A stretch of DNA of 64,000 bases from Baylisascaris procyonis (GCA_037389465.1 JAZARR010000077.1:186001-250000), one strand, 5' to 3'. Positions 12,220 to 22,665 are shown, counted from the first letter of the stretch. A program made the numbers and translations. The notes: a model not told the origin generated them from the letters alone.

Positions 12220-12715
12220 TGAAGTTGAAGTGGGAGTGGAATTGGGTGGGTAGGGGATGGAGGAGTTAGTATCTCGGTTTTTATTGCGAAGGCTTCCTGG
12301 TATTCTGAAAGTTACTGGGAACATCTTAGTAGTGAAGGTGGGAATATCTAATTGCGGGTCGTGATTAGCGACACCCATCCTCAACACAGTTTCGTGTTCT
12401 TTAGTGAGATAATGTCGCACCGGGTTTTCTTTGCATGAGGTTTATTTAAGAATTTCACTTAGGTTATTTTTATTCTTACATTTTCGACTATGTATAAAGT
12501 ATTGTTCAATAAAAATTGTCAAATTCCTGCCCTGCATTGTGCCAACTCGATATTATTCTATCAGTGAAATATATGATTTTGTGCATTTCTGTTGACATAT
12601 AAAACTCGATTGATTTGTTTTCTCCTTCACTTGTTTTTTTTTAAAGGATGGTCAGTGGTTCAGGGGAAATGATCAAATACTGTATATGGTTTTAGTGACC
12701 TTTATGTGGCTTTAG
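12220..12715. other. probable 3' region and spacer
   Basis: Holds a possible polyadenylation signal AATAAA near 12509. A 76-codon minus-strand frame at 12190-12420 is also open and identical in the other arm, but it overlaps the exon above and has no splice or start support. Confidence 0.4.
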
Positions 12716-12848
12716 GAAGAAATTTTTCTGAAGTGGTCACCCGTTTGGAGGTTCAATTCGGGCGAATGGCAGCGATTTGCGGCATCTGTGGTCGACGGTC
12801 AATGAGGCAGCCACCGAACGTCAACAAGTTCTTCACTGCGCCATCCAG
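12716..12848 (+). CDS. candidate exon with CxxC motif
   Basis: Bounded by gtggctttag and gttcgt. Two frames are largely open. Frame A (after two bases) reads 43 codons including RLEVQFGRMAAICGICGRR, with a CxxC. Frame B reads LRHLWSTVNEAATERQQVLH, resembling a spectrin-type helix. Against the right-arm copy (61459-61590), three of about six base differences are silent in frame A and none in frame B, which favours A. The right copy has one T fewer near the 5' end. Confidence 0.35.
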
Positions 12849-13618
12849 GTTCGTTCTAGTGCATTTCCTTTTTCATATAACCAGTTGTTTATTGAATTAT
12901 GTTGTGCGATACATTGCATTCCGATATCTTTGTCATTGAACCAAGTACAGTTGTATGTGAGTGCGAGATTCGTATTGGTTGGTTACCTGCGCTAGTCGGC
13001 TGTCGCCACCAAAGTTACAGATTGCTCTATATTATTTCTTTCCACTCTTGGTAATTGTGCTCCTCATAAGAGCCAAAATTAGACCATATTTTAGTCTTTT
13101 GATTAACTGTATAAGCTCTTTTTTTAATTATTTCGTTTCATTTTCCTTCTCGCTTACTTGTGGTCTTTGGAAATATTCGTTCACCTCTTCCCAGGTTGAT
13201 GTTTGAGAAGGTAATAGACATTGTCACTTTAAAGAAAACTGCGTCGAGGGAGATGCATTACTATTGGGCATCTTTCATGCTTTTTTTTTAAATGGGAAAG
13301 TGCGAAGATCTTTTTTAAAATGGTTCTCTTAAATGCTGAACAAAACAGTTAGGACTTTTTATGAGTTTACTGAGTATTGAGAGTGCACCGTTTGCAAGTT
13401 TATGTATATATAAGACAGCTATTTTGACAACAGTGAATGATAGTTGTACTAGGTTTAGAAATATTTGGAAAATGTTATGCGTGTAGTGTCCATTGGCTTA
13501 GTGGTATTTTAGTTTTCACTTGCCATTTTCTTATGATTATAGAGTGGATAACCTGATTTTTGTTTAATTAAAGGAGAGACGAAGGGAAAAGGCATTCTGC
13601 TGCCTTATTTGAATTTGA
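12849..13618. other. intron-like stretch
   Basis: T-rich DNA. A possible 16-base microexon (13194-13209, between cttcccag and gtaata) is present in both arms but cannot be tested. Nothing else is seen. Confidence 0.4.
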
Positions 13619-13834
13619 GGGTGTTCGGCGCAGCGGCTGTGAGGGAGACGTGCATGGGTGCATGTTAGATGGGAGGCACGCCACAGAGAGCGGGTAAGTG
13701 CAAGAGAGACAGAGAGAGAGCGCATGTCTTTGCGCTCTCCCACTTATGTGCTCTCTCTTGCAGCGTGCCTCCTATCTGATACGCGGCCACCGAGTACAGA
13801 CAACGCTCCCTCATGGTTGCATAGCCGAACACCC
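13619..13834. mobile_element. foldback element, copy 1
   Basis: About 216 bp with imperfect inverted ends: gtgttcggcgcagcggc at the left and the complement of atagccgaacaccc at the right. Inside are paired ggaggcacgcc and ggcgtgcctcc-like segments flanking a GA-rich then CT-rich core. It has no coding capacity, as in non-autonomous foldback or MITE-type elements. It lies directly upstream of module A. At least eight relatives occur in the window. Confidence 0.75.
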
Positions 13835-14457
13835 TTGTTCGGTTGACGTCGACATGCGTTGCGAAATCGTTGCTGCTCACTCTATGCGGCAGAAAAGAAA
13901 GAAGGCGTTCGGCCAGGCAGGCGTGGAGGACCGGGCAAATGGGCGAGTGCTGCGTGTTTATTGCACGCTACTGGAGTCCAACGATAGCGGCACTCAAGCG
14001 TTCATCATGAACGAAGAAGTTCTTCAGCAATTCGAGTGGGACGATTTTCAGGTAGTTATTTGCACTCTTCACTAACGTTCATTGAATTGTCGTCGTCTAA
14101 AGCTTAGCGGTAGGGTGTTTCGAAAGATCTTCATTTGAAAGCGAATAGCAAGATGCAAATTTCTTTGGAAGTTTTTGGAAGGAACTGTGAATGGATAATT
14201 CTAGAATGAAGCGGAGCTCATGTTTTGGGTCTTTTTTGCCTTCCGTTTTACACATGTCCAAAATGAGTTCGTTTGGGGCGGTTGCCGGGTAAATTTTATA
14301 TTGTCTTTCGATGCCTCTTAATGTGTGGACTCAGCGTTTATATCTCTGCAAGCTTAATTTCAACGTTCGAAATTTGTTGCCTCTTCTCGCATATTTGTGT
14401 TGCTTTCGAGTAGTGCACCACTTCAACCGATTTCATGATGTATGGCATTCAGTGCAG

Positions 14458-14511
14458 CCAGATGACCACGTTGTTCTATGAACAGCACTTGTCGACAGCG
14501 GACAAAAAAAG
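14458..14511 (+). CDS. module A exon 1
   Basis: Bounded by cattcagtgcag and the strong donor GTAAGTG. After one base the frame reads QMTTLFYEQHLSTADKK and leaves two bases. These join in phase with the terminal exon at 14608. The right-arm copy (59795-59848) keeps the frame; both B copies carry a TAG just before the homologous methionine. This pattern fits a living A copy and dead B copies. Confidence 0.4.
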
Positions 14512-14607
14512 GTAAGTGGAGAAGTGTGTCTAAGCTGAATAAATAGGAAAGAAGGTGTTCGATAAATTATTTAGGGCGTCTTCGATCGTTTTCACCATAT
14601 TTTTCAG

Positions 14608-14665
14608 AACAAAAGAGGGAAGGGGAACTAGTAAAAATTTCTTTTATGTACTGGAAAATGCCTGA
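14608..14665 (+). CDS. module A terminal exon
   Basis: After catatttttcag, one base completes the codon from 14511, then 18 codons (TKEGRGTSKNFFYVLENA) run to a stop. The right-arm copy differs by one residue (Y to H) and by a different stop codon at the same place. The left B copy has R there. The shared stop position across three copies supports a real carboxyl end. Confidence 0.4.
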
Positions 14666-14977
14666 CGATGTTGGGTTTATGAAATGTTTCGTCTGTGGCC
14701 GATTCGCACACGAGAACACGCTCTTGCAGATTGTAGGCAAGTGATGGACACAGTTGTTAGTGTATGATTGTTCGTTCTTTGCTAAACTATGTAAATGTTT
14801 TATTGTAAAGGCGGTCGAGCCGCAAGGATGGGCCACGGAGGGATTTGGTTCTGGGAGATAAGGAAATGATCATGCAGGTCGGATGGCATACTCTAAATCA
14901 TGATGTGGTTTGCCTCTTTGTGTCATTCATCGTGACCTGGAATTGCTTTCTCTCGGAATGCAGCTTTTTTGTTTCAG

Positions 14978-15056
14978 GGTTTTCCACCACACGGCAATCA
15001 GTGGAACGAAGAGGCGGAAGGGCGGAGTCGCCAAATCGAGAATGAGCACAGCAGCG
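14978..15056 (+). pseudogene. helical exon copy, frameshifted
   Basis: Homologue of the exon read as VFDETAINGAKEAVEEAE in the right arm. Compared with the right outer copy (92 bp) it lacks 13 bp, so the frame is lost after about eight codons. Splice borders (ttgtttcag and GTGAGC) are intact. Confidence 0.55.
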
Positions 15057-15770
15057 GTGAGCCGACTCTTCAGTCTTTTCTGTTTGTAGCCGTCGCTGTT
15101 ATTGCGCTGTCAGAGGAGAATTAGGTAGTCAGACATCCTCTTTTATTTCTTTTGTTTGGATTAAAAGATAATTTGGGAGCTGTGTAGATTTCTAAAGAAC
15201 TTTTCGCGTTGCAAGGTGAGAATTTTTTTTGATATGGCGTATGTGGGTGTTTGAAGTTGAAGTTGAATAGTTTCCAGGGTTGCCAAAAGGTGCCATAGAG
15301 CCGAGTTGTGCATAATTTTGCAGACATGTAGAACATTTGCCTTCACTAGGAGAGAGCTATATCTGACTTAAAATCTTTAAGATGGGTATCATCGCAATAT
15401 GTTTGTGAGGCATGCAGATTTTTGCATCTTGGAGTGGGAACTAAAATCCTTTGGGAGTGATGGTGAGGGAATTTTTGCTTTTCAACTGCAGTTTTTTTCC
15501 AAGTACAATCCCTGCGTTTTCAAGTTGCGATGGCCTTGGTGTTGTTCGGAGAGGTTTTGTTGAGAAAGGGTAATCCCTCAGTTTTCCTATCTGATAGTGA
15601 TAGAATATCGAAATACTACACGATAGGTTGGAGGAAACCTGAATGAATGTTGTGCGGAACAGACATCAAAAGTGTGACGTGAAAACTTGGCCGAACAATA
15701 AAATAGACCAGGCCAATAATACTGAATGGTTCCATCGAGAGGTACCATAATTTCAAGATTCCGTTTTTAG
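15057..15770. other. intron-like spacer
   Basis: T-rich DNA after the helical exon. The first 100 bp are shared with module B and with the spacer copy at about 38470-38590. No further exon is supported. Confidence 0.45.
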
Positions 15771-15868
15771 ATTCTATCAGCCGCTGCATCCAGATGTGCG
15801 GGCCAATGAATTGGCCATCGACCTCATGGTGTTCGGTTCGAATCTTGAGGTGCTGATCAACCCAGCCG
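15771..15868 (+). CDS. candidate internal exon, intact left copy
   Basis: Good borders (tccgtttttag, then GTAAGACC). After one base, 32 codons are open: FYQPLHPDVRANELAIDL, then MVFGSNLEVLINPA. The right-arm counterpart (about 58405-58489) has internal deletions and a changed donor (GATAAA for GGTAAG), so the left copy looks like the preserved one. No family is recognised. Confidence 0.4.
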
Positions 15869-17040
15869 GTAAGACCACCGTTGGTCGCCATTGTCAAGAA
15901 CATCAAGCGCTTCAACATCGGTAAGGAGCCTTTCCTCATTTGCTTAACTGTATAACGAACAAGGTTTGCTGTCTGGAAACATACGTCCCGGGCATTTCAG
16001 ACGCAGAAGAAACAATTTTTTAAACGTTGAATTCTTGTAAGCCAGATGTCTCAGGGAAAAAAAACAGTGTATATGTGCACTGGAAATTCGGAATGAAACG
16101 AGCCGGTTCTATTCAAAAATAGACGGGGTGCATCCTCTTCGCTCTTCGTTTTCTTAGCATTACGCTTAACGGAGAGGTGCTGCCTATGAATGACCACATA
16201 TGAATTGCAAATAAGTGGTCATCTTTTGTGAGTCTCTGGACCGCATAGGTCCACTCGATCGTGATTTTATGAACCGGATGAATTCTTATTGTCATGAAAT
16301 GAAACGGTGTGGTCGTTCAAAAGTAACGCCTATTGTTCATGGGTGCGGTTAAAGAATATTGGAAAAGTTGGTCATTGCGACAAGTTAGTGGTTACGTCTG
16401 TGGTTGATTATTTGTACGAAATTATGCAGCACTTTTTAATGGAGAGAGGATTATTGTCCGAATGAAGCTGTTATGATCTGTGGGGAGCGCGGCGCCAAGT
16501 TTTAAGGTTTCGAGGGAATTTCGAGGTGGAATCAGAAAATTTTGAGGGTCGGTCCCAGAGTGTGTTCATATTCTTTTAGTGCATCTGCCTGCAAACTTCA
16601 ATTATCACGCTTATCTTACTGCACTGTTTCGCTGTAGCGTTTGTTGAAGTCTGCCTTTCCTGTTCTTGTTCTTCTAACTCGACGCTATTCGGCGCAAAGT
16701 TTTCGGAGGAAATAATTTAATCTGTTATTGCCCAGTTAATTGATGCTTCATTTTATGATATCATTTGGATAGCTGACCGCCACATGTTGGGTGATGCAGA
16801 TGTGACATTAAATTTGTTTTTCCATTTTCTAGGCATACCCCCCAAAAAAGTGATTTTTCAGTGTGCCTGACATTGCTTGGCTATTGTGAATAGCGTATTT
16901 GTTGTTCTCGAACACATTCGCGCGCAAGCAAGCGCATGTAGTGTCGCTAATCGGTGAGGTGAGGCTCAAAAGTAGTTGAACTCGTTAATTAAATGGCGAC
17001 GGACTTCGGAACCCTCATGAAACCTTCATGGAGCTTTCAG
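15869..17040. other. intron-like spacer
   Basis: AT-rich DNA with a minor hairpin at about 16188-16222 (atgaccac pairing with gtggtcat). No supported coding segment. Confidence 0.45.
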
Positions 17041-17275
17041 GTTGCCCATTGTGGAAAATTTCATACCGTCTGATGTAAGGAATCGGATTCGTGAGGGAGC
17101 GTTCTGGGATGAAGATGAAGACGCATGGAAATGGCTGGAACTCGGTCAGAGACGACCTAGAAGCGCCGCTTCAGAGGATTCGACGCGTGCAGGTGGTGCC
17201 GATTCTGGATTTGGCACTATAGAAGCTTCAACAAGCGTCGAATCCACCACAGATGATCTTCGCAACATTCGATCG
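17041..17275 (+). CDS. candidate exon, acidic and Ser/Thr-rich
   Basis: Follows gagctttcag and precedes GTAACG. Frame A is open for 78 codons: [18 protein letters not shown], an acidic [10 protein letters not shown] motif, then an S/T/E-rich tail. The right copy (57005-57239) has TGA in place of the first W of that motif. A second frame (C) reads a leucine-rich helical stretch ([15 protein letters not shown]) open in the right copy but stopped by TAG on the left. Which frame is real is not settled; frame A with an intact left copy agrees with the neighbouring exon at 15771. Confidence 0.45.
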
Positions 17276-17410
17276 GTAACGAGATATTTTGCTTCTGAAA
17301 TATTGTTGTATAGCACAATTACCTTCATTTGCATTGCTAGTGGCTTTTCTTTCTACGGACGAGCAGTTTTTCTTTGTTTATTTATGCCCGTTTTGTAACG
17401 GTGAATTAAG

Positions 17411-17460
17411 TTGGTAACGGATTTGGGGGATGAGCAGTGGACACTTTTGGAGGAGATGAG
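17411..17460 (+). CDS. candidate short exon
   Basis: Lies between gtgaattaag and the strong donor GTGAGT. It reads LVTDLGDEQWTLLEEM plus two bases, a helix-like peptide. The right-arm copy (56820-56869) reads N for D and is otherwise open. Confidence 0.35.
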
Positions 17461-17525
17461 GTGAGTTCTGCAAAGTGTTACAATCCCTAAACAATGCGAC
17501 ATCATGCTATAATGTCGTCTAGCAG

Positions 17526-17561
17526 GATCGGGTATCTACTGCTGTGTTGCTGATCGCAGCT
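17526..17561 (+). CDS. candidate microexon
   Basis: 36 bp between tctagcag and GTAAGT, reading DRVSTAVLLIAA in phase 0 to 0. The right arm reads T for the first A of the final pair and has donor GTGAGT. Very short, so weak evidence. Confidence 0.25.
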
Positions 17562-17619
17562 GTAAGTTAAACAGGTTTTCATTTTCTCTTTTCGAAATCA
17601 CAACCCTTTAACTCTTAGC

Positions 17620-17855
17620 GGGAATGTTTGAAATTGTGTGATTTTTAAAAAAAATGGGTGATTTCAGTTGTAAGGGATCAAAAATTTTTGAAATGGTATG
17701 GTTCAAGTTCAGCGGGGGTTTTTGATACGGCATGATTCAAGTTGAGCGGGAATTTTGAAATAGTTTGATTCAAATTTGGCGGTAATTTTTCAAATGGTAC
17801 GGTTCAAATTTAGCGGGAGTTTTTGAAATGGTATGATTCAAATTTAGCGGGTGAA
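17620..17855 (+). repeat. gattcaaatttagcg array, longest copy
   Basis: Six or so units of 30-33 bp (consensus near tatgattcaaatttagcggg plus aatttttgaaatgg). It is followed by the module ending gcacgccaccaaaagggcg and then foldback copy 2. Mirrored at about 56425-56675. Confidence 0.92.
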
Positions 17856-17924
17856 AGAGGTGATGGAATAGCATGTGAGAGCGGCTGCACTGGAGAGGCG
17901 AGGCATCGACGCACGCCACCAAAA

Positions 17925-18168
17925 GGGCGTCTGGCGAAGCAGCCGTGGTGTGTATGGAAACATGCATGTAATCGGTGGCTGCGTTAATGAGAGATACGCA
18001 TGCAAGAGAGCACATAAGTGGGAGAGTGCAAAGACGTGCGCGCTCTCTCTCTCTTACACTCGTCTGCTTTCTCTGGCGTGTCTGCTATCTAACAGGCAGC
18101 CAACCACTGAGGACATACAAGTATTTGTTTCCATACCCTCCTTCACGGTTGCTTGGCCGAACACCCTA
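17925..18168. mobile_element. foldback element, copy 2
   Basis: Variant subtype: the ends gggcgtctggcgaagcagcc and ggccgaacaccct flank paired segments containing gtatggaaacatgcatgtaa-type sequence and a GA/CT-rich core. It sits directly after the array. Mirrored at 56113-56356. Confidence 0.72.
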
Positions 18169-18770
18169 CTTGTTAGGTTAACGTTGACGGGCGTTGCGAA
18201 ATCATTGCTTCTCTCTCTATCTAACAGAGAACAAAGAGGGCGTTCAGCCACGCAACCGTGAAGGAGGGTGCAAATGGCCGCGTACTACGTCTTTGCTGCA
18301 GTCTACTGTGGTCGAATGATAGCCGCGTGAATGAACGAACGAAGATAGTCTTGTGCGACTCGACGCATTTCATCGTACGGCGACCGCACCGAGCATGACT
18401 TTTTTTTTCAGTTCTTGTTACTTTTTAGATGCTGATGAACTGACTTGAAGTTTTGTTTTTGGGTCTAATTGCATTCTAGGCTATATTTACGAAGTTTCGT
18501 AGCTCTGGTTCCTAGCTTGGCAAGCTGATTCGCCATCAACCTTTTAATGAAAAGACTGGTTTCAATTGACGACGGACGTCTAAGGCTGAGGCTTGATAAG
18601 GTGATCCTCATCCTTATTCTACTCCATGGGCTATTATGGTCAGTGACGCAATAGCAACCGTTTTTCTTAGTGAATAATGCTGCTTATGCGGCTTTGAAAT
18701 GCTGCTGTGGTAACTAGTAGCTGCTTCCAGCCTGAGGCGCTTCACTTGATGTTTCTAGTTTTTGTTGCAG

Positions 18771-18887
18771 AAATCAGCTGCTTCTCACCTTGATGTGTTC
18801 ACCTTTGAAGGGGAAAGAGGGGAAGCGAACATTCTCGCCTTGGTTTGTTCTCCCGAAACGCCTTTCTTCCTGAAAGTCGCATTTTTT
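18771..18887 (+). CDS. candidate exon of left-arm-only gene
   Basis: Between gtttttgttgcag and GTAAAG. Frame 0 is open for 39 codons in phase 0 to 0: SHLDVFTFEGERGEANIL, then LVCSPETPFFLKVAFF. It joins in phase to the next exon at 18940. The mixed composition looks protein-like. No family is recognised. Confidence 0.4.
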
Positions 18888-18939
18888 GTAAAGATAACTC
18901 TTCCTATTAGTTGTAACCGCTATTTTCGATAAGTTGCAG

Positions 18940-19062
18940 ATGTCGAAAGTGTTCGACGCAGTGAACAGCAATATGGCAGTAACGAGAAGCGAAGAAGGTT
19001 TGCAGCATACGCGGCTACGGCGATCCGCTGGCAGTGGCAACTGCGCTCGTCGGTCTTTCTGA
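18940..19062 (+). CDS. candidate terminal exon of left-arm-only gene
   Basis: After gataagttgcag, 40 codons run in phase with the previous exon to a TGA: MSKVFDAVNSNMAVTRSEEG, then a basic tail rich in R and S. The intron between the two would be 52 bp, short but nematode-like. Confidence 0.4.
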   Translation: MSKVFDAVNSNMAVTRSEEGLQHTRLRRSAGSGNCARRSF

Positions 19063-19450
19063 GGTCGGCCTTCTTTCCACGAATTTTTTTTGGTTTAGTC
19101 TAGTGAACTTTAAGTTCATCCCAAAATGACCATGACACGATTCCTTGATTTCTGATTGTGCCGAGCCATAATAATCAGTTGAATTAGCCAAATATTTTCA
19201 ATGTGAGGGTAAGGAGATAGGGGGATGGGAATGTGTGAATCTGAGACATCATCGTATCTCAATCAGATCTTTTCTTTTTTTGTCTTTCTTACATGATTAA
19301 CTGTAGAAAATCATCAACTTCCGACTGCTGATGGTGTCGGTGACCATCGCGCCATGAAGACTGTGGGCGTCGTCTAAGATTGCACTATTCCACTGCCGCC
19401 GAAAGGCCGTCAAAAGTTGTTAACTATATTCTCCTTGCTTCGCCGCACAG

Positions 19451-19569
19451 ATGTGTCGAGCATTATTGAAAAGTTTTCTTCGCCTATTGCCGACCATTTT
19501 GGAATAAGACAATCCTTTACGGTCCCCTTTTTACATGGCTTAGTGCATACCCATGTCGTCTTCGTTTAG
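19451..19569 (+). CDS. candidate terminal exon
   Basis: After cgccgcacag, two bases then 38 codons (VSSIIEKFSSPIADHFGI and a hydrophobic end) to TAG. A similar but shorter open stretch follows ctgtag at 19307-19377. Neither joins the exons above in an obvious way. Confidence 0.25.
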
Positions 19570-19637
19570 ATCCGTACCAATTCGGGCATAAATCGGAAGC
19601 GGGGGCGGAATTAACGATGGCTGTTGTCCCATTCATG

Positions 19638-19965
19638 TGATTAAACGTGGCGAATTCCCTCGCTTGAAGTAATTAAACTTGGAGCATTACCTTCCTTGGA
19701 GTAATTAAACCTACTGGATTAGCTCGCTTGGAAAACTGAACCTGCGAAATTACGTCGCTTGGGGGATTGAACTCGCGAATTATCTCTCTTGGAGTAGTTA
19801 AATCTACGGAATCACCTCAGTTGAAGTATTTAAACGTTTCAGTTTCATTGCTCGAGACGGTTAACCGTATCGTTATGTTGTTAGAGGTGATTGAATAGGA
19901 AGGTATAGCTCGTCGAGGGCGGTCAAGTTTGTGCAGTTACGTCATTTTGAGTTATTAAACCTTAC
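19638..19965 (+). repeat. degenerate 32 bp tandem array
   Basis: About ten head-to-tail units near the consensus gtaattaaacctacggaatt followed by acctcgcttgga. Each differs at several positions, so the array is old. Unrelated in sequence to the gattcaaatttagcg family although the unit length is alike. Found only in the left-arm-specific segment. Confidence 0.85.
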
Positions 19966-21386
19966 GAGAGGGCAACGTTCAACAGGGGTACTTTGCAGCT
20001 GTAGGATGGATACATCAAAAACGGCTGCAGATTGCGTTAAAGAGTGACTATAAGTAGAAAAAACGCGACGTGTGCGCTAAATGTGAGGAGATGCGCTTTG
20101 TTAGAGAACGAGGATGTGTAACAGAATATTAGCCTTTCAGTGATTGCGTCGGTCTCAGACAAAATGTGAGTTCTTTTCACGAATCGTCGTAGGTAACTCA
20201 AGGAAGTCTCTTGCGCGCATTGAGTAGCTTGCATTATATGTTAATATTTATTCTTTTTTTTAACGTCATGAGTTTTTATTCTAGTAGCATTTTATACAAA
20301 TATGACCGATGAAACTTTCGTAGGAACTGTTTTACTTCACCATTTTATTGATTGTAACGTATTGATGTGGAAGATTGCATGTAAGCATTCGACTGCATAT
20401 GCACTGCACTCATTATCGTTCCGAGTAATAGCAAATAGAAGTACAGCACTTATGTTTGACAGTTCTATTGGAGTGGTGCACCGGGAGGAGTGTTGCTTTT
20501 AGGATAGAGTTGACTGCGTTTAATAAAAGAATGCCTTTCGTAACATCTAAAGGCAGCTCTTCTTTCCGCATCTTCTTAGTACAAGTTGGGGACTTTCACA
20601 TTCCAATTTCGGCCTGTCTCACCATCCACTAACCACTTTCATAAGTTATAAATAAATTTATACGGGCAATATTGCTTCCTGTGTTGAATCAGTCGTTTAC
20701 GGTTGTCTGTAAGTGCTACCTACGCGTGTTTGTAAGTGGCTGTTTGCTGAAGGAGGGGAGGGATTGCGGCTGCTTAGCGTGTTGTTTAAACAAAGCAAAT
20801 AGATTAGCCGCAGTATTCCTCGCTCCACTACCTGCGTGCTTCTGCAGTTTTGAACATACCTTTTGCCTTATGTACTCTCCTTTGTTACTCTATGATCGAT
20901 TTTTTTATTCTCAATTACTGATATAATCGTCGTAGAATAGAGTGCAATAGAGTACGCGTAGTAGTTTATAGTAATTTCAACAGTATGAAATTCTATAATA
21001 TGGTGAGTGACCTGTTGGCGTGCGTCAAGGTGTTCAGTCAATGTCATGTATTGTTGGTTTTATTAATGCTTTGTTTTCTTAAGACATATTTGAAGATTAA
21101 TTCTCCTACATGTTGTAGTTCTATCGTGTTGTTTATTTTCCATCGCATAAAGAGTTGCAGGGAGAGAATGTCAATATATTAACTTCTCGTTCACAAATGA
21201 AACATTCGAGTGTCACGAAGTGCTGCTTTTTCTCAGGTGTATTTCTGATTCCAGGTGTATTTTCCTATTCCGTCCGTGTCATTGAACTACTCGTTCACAA
21301 CCTTGAGAATTGCATACAATATTCGTTGCAAACGTCACGGGAGTGTTAATTGTTGTGCAGTTGTTATTTATGATATCAAATTGCAG
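19966..21386. other. no supported gene
   Basis: AT-rich DNA. Short open frames (for example 20672-20926, cysteine-rich but unsupported) show no splice or copy evidence. Arm homology resumes at about 21265. Confidence 0.4.
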
Positions 21387-21535
21387 AGCCTGCCTATCGC
21401 TTCGCTGCGTGTGTAGTGTGCGCGTGTTTCAAGTGGTGCAGAGTGACGTCGACTCAATCGCCAGGACTTTGGTCGCCGTTGCCGCCCGGCAGAAAGGAGC
21501 GTCTTTTTCGTCCGATAGAGTGGTGGACGCTCTGC
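21387..21535 (+). CDS. candidate internal exon, helical
   Basis: Between atcaaattgcag and GTAAGT. After one base the frame is open to the end and includes FQVVQSDVDSIARTLVAVAA and SSDRVVDAL. The right-arm copy (55084-55233) is frameshifted near its 3' end. Helix-like; family not recognised. Confidence 0.38.
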
Positions 21536-21683
21536 GTAAGTTTTCTAATGTCGAAAAATTCAGCTTATGCTCATGTGCTTCAAATTTCTGGATATTTTTC
21601 ATTAAGCGTAATCCAAGGAGGGGGGTGGGGAGGGAGGAAAAGAAGGTGGAGACACGTCTGTTAGCGCACTGGCATAAACACAG

Positions 21684-21770
21684 CCTCTCCGATTTCTCTC
21701 GAGGCATCAAGCGAGAAGCTGTGTTCAAGAATGGCGCGCTGTTTTTGCGGCGAAGGGGTGGAACATTAAG
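21684..21770 (+). CDS. candidate exon
   Basis: Between cataaacacag and GTAACC. The frame LSDFSRGIKREAVFKNG is open and joins in phase to the exon at 21871. Another frame with CVQEWRAVF is also open but does not continue. The right-arm copy (54851-54937) is identical by eye, and the phase does not match the exon at 21387. Confidence 0.3.
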
Positions 21771-21870
21771 GTAACCAGATGGTGAGAGTTTTGAAAAAGG
21801 AAGTAGTTTTTATTTTAGACGGAGAGAGGTAGTGTGTTTTCGTTTTCTTAATGCCCTTTTCTTTTTTCAG

Positions 21871-21989
21871 TGAAAAAAAGGAGAGCCTGGAAGCGTTCGT
21901 TACAACCAGGACGGAGGAGGCGGCAGCATCCGGAAGGATCTCTCTGCATCTCATGTGGTCTAAGGGCGAGGATCGGTGTCATCTTCAAG
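21871..21989 (+). CDS. candidate exon, Glu/Ala/Thr-rich
   Basis: Between ttttcttttttcag and GTAATA. Joined to 21770 it reads EKKESLEAFVTTRTEEAAAS, then LMWSKGEDRCHLQ. The right copy (54634-54750) is two bases shorter, which changes the last 20 residues to a serine-rich tail. Confidence 0.35.
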
Positions 21990-22554
21990 GTAATATTGCA
22001 TTTCTCTTCTCGATCGTAAGAGCAGAATGAAAGTATTGCACAAGTGGAAAGATGCACTCGAACATCTTGAACCTGCACGTCTGGGAGAGCGCTGTCCGGA
22101 ATTTGGTGGGAAGCGGTTTTTTAACCGATGGCATTAAAAGTTGTTTCCCTTAACCTCATGATTGAGTGGCTTGGCATCTAAGGCATTTTCGATGTGGCCA
22201 GTTCCAGATTCGATTCTTCGGGATTATCCTTAATTGTGAGCGACCATTCGTTTTGAGGAGGAGATTTAGAAATCGGATTTTAAATCTTTAGGCATTGTAA
22301 GCTTGCGGCTAAAAGAAATTTCTGTAACTATGTTTTCAGAGGTAAGCCGTACATTGCACTTGTTTTTCTTGCACTTATTTTCTTGAGATTTAAATACCTT
22401 CTTTATTCTCTCCCATCGCCGTTTTCGGCATGTGTTGAACAAGGGCGAAGAGATGGATGGCGGAAAGCTTGCCTAAATTGGCAACCACCGGTATCCTCTC
22501 TCCCCCTTAAATAACTACGCGCAGTTTGCTAGATTTTGAAGAGGGAGATGATAT
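21990..22554. other. spacer inside the arm
   Basis: Shared between arms with moderate divergence. No exon is supported. Confidence 0.45.
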
Positions 22555-22665
22555 GGTTGGAATTTGGCAGGAATTTTTGAAACTGTATGATCCAAGTTTG
22601 GCGGGGATTTTGAAATGGAATGATTCAAACTTGAAATGTTAGCGCGGGCTGCATGAAAGAGGTTG
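22555..22665 (+). repeat. gattcaaatttagcg array with module
   Basis: About three diverged units ending in gttagcgcgggctgcatgaa. Followed within 60 bp by foldback copy 3. Mirrored at about 53948-54075. Confidence 0.85.

Larger units (their letters stand above)
13835..15340 (+). repeat. gene-like module A, left arm
   Basis: Block of about 1.5 kb that is also present as module B (about 22940-24290) in the same arm and as both modules, inverted, in the right arm. It starts with ggttgacgtcgac and ends near the sequence following the coiled-helix exon. The segment ending gattttcag at 14051 before gtagtt is open in one frame (AFIMNEEVLQQFEWDDFQ) in all copies, with variation, and may be an exon whose 5' edge is obscured by the foldback element. 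Confidence 0.85.
18300..21265 (+). other. segment present only in the left arm
   Basis: Arm homology breaks near 18300 and resumes near 21265. The right arm has an unrelated 650 bp at this position (55340-55990). The segment holds the exons at 18771-19062 and 19451 and the 32 bp array at 19638. No terminal repeats were seen. Either it was gained on the left, or lost and replaced on the right. Confidence 0.8.

Noticed and set aside
12716..12848. Spectrin-repeat assignment based on LRHLWSTVNEAATERQQVLH
   Set aside because: All differences between arms change amino acids in that frame, while half are silent in the alternative frame, so the resemblance is probably fortuitous.
13698..14075. 125-codon plus-strand frame spanning the foldback element and module A, with a mirror at 60232-60561
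   Set aside because: The first half is the GA/CT-rich foldback element. Only the last part may be exon, so the whole frame is not a gene.
14700..14760. Zinc-finger-like KCFVCGRFAHENT segment in module A
   Set aside because: It lies beyond the conserved stop of the terminal exon and just before a possible acceptor. The frame is short and closes at once, so it is more likely intron.
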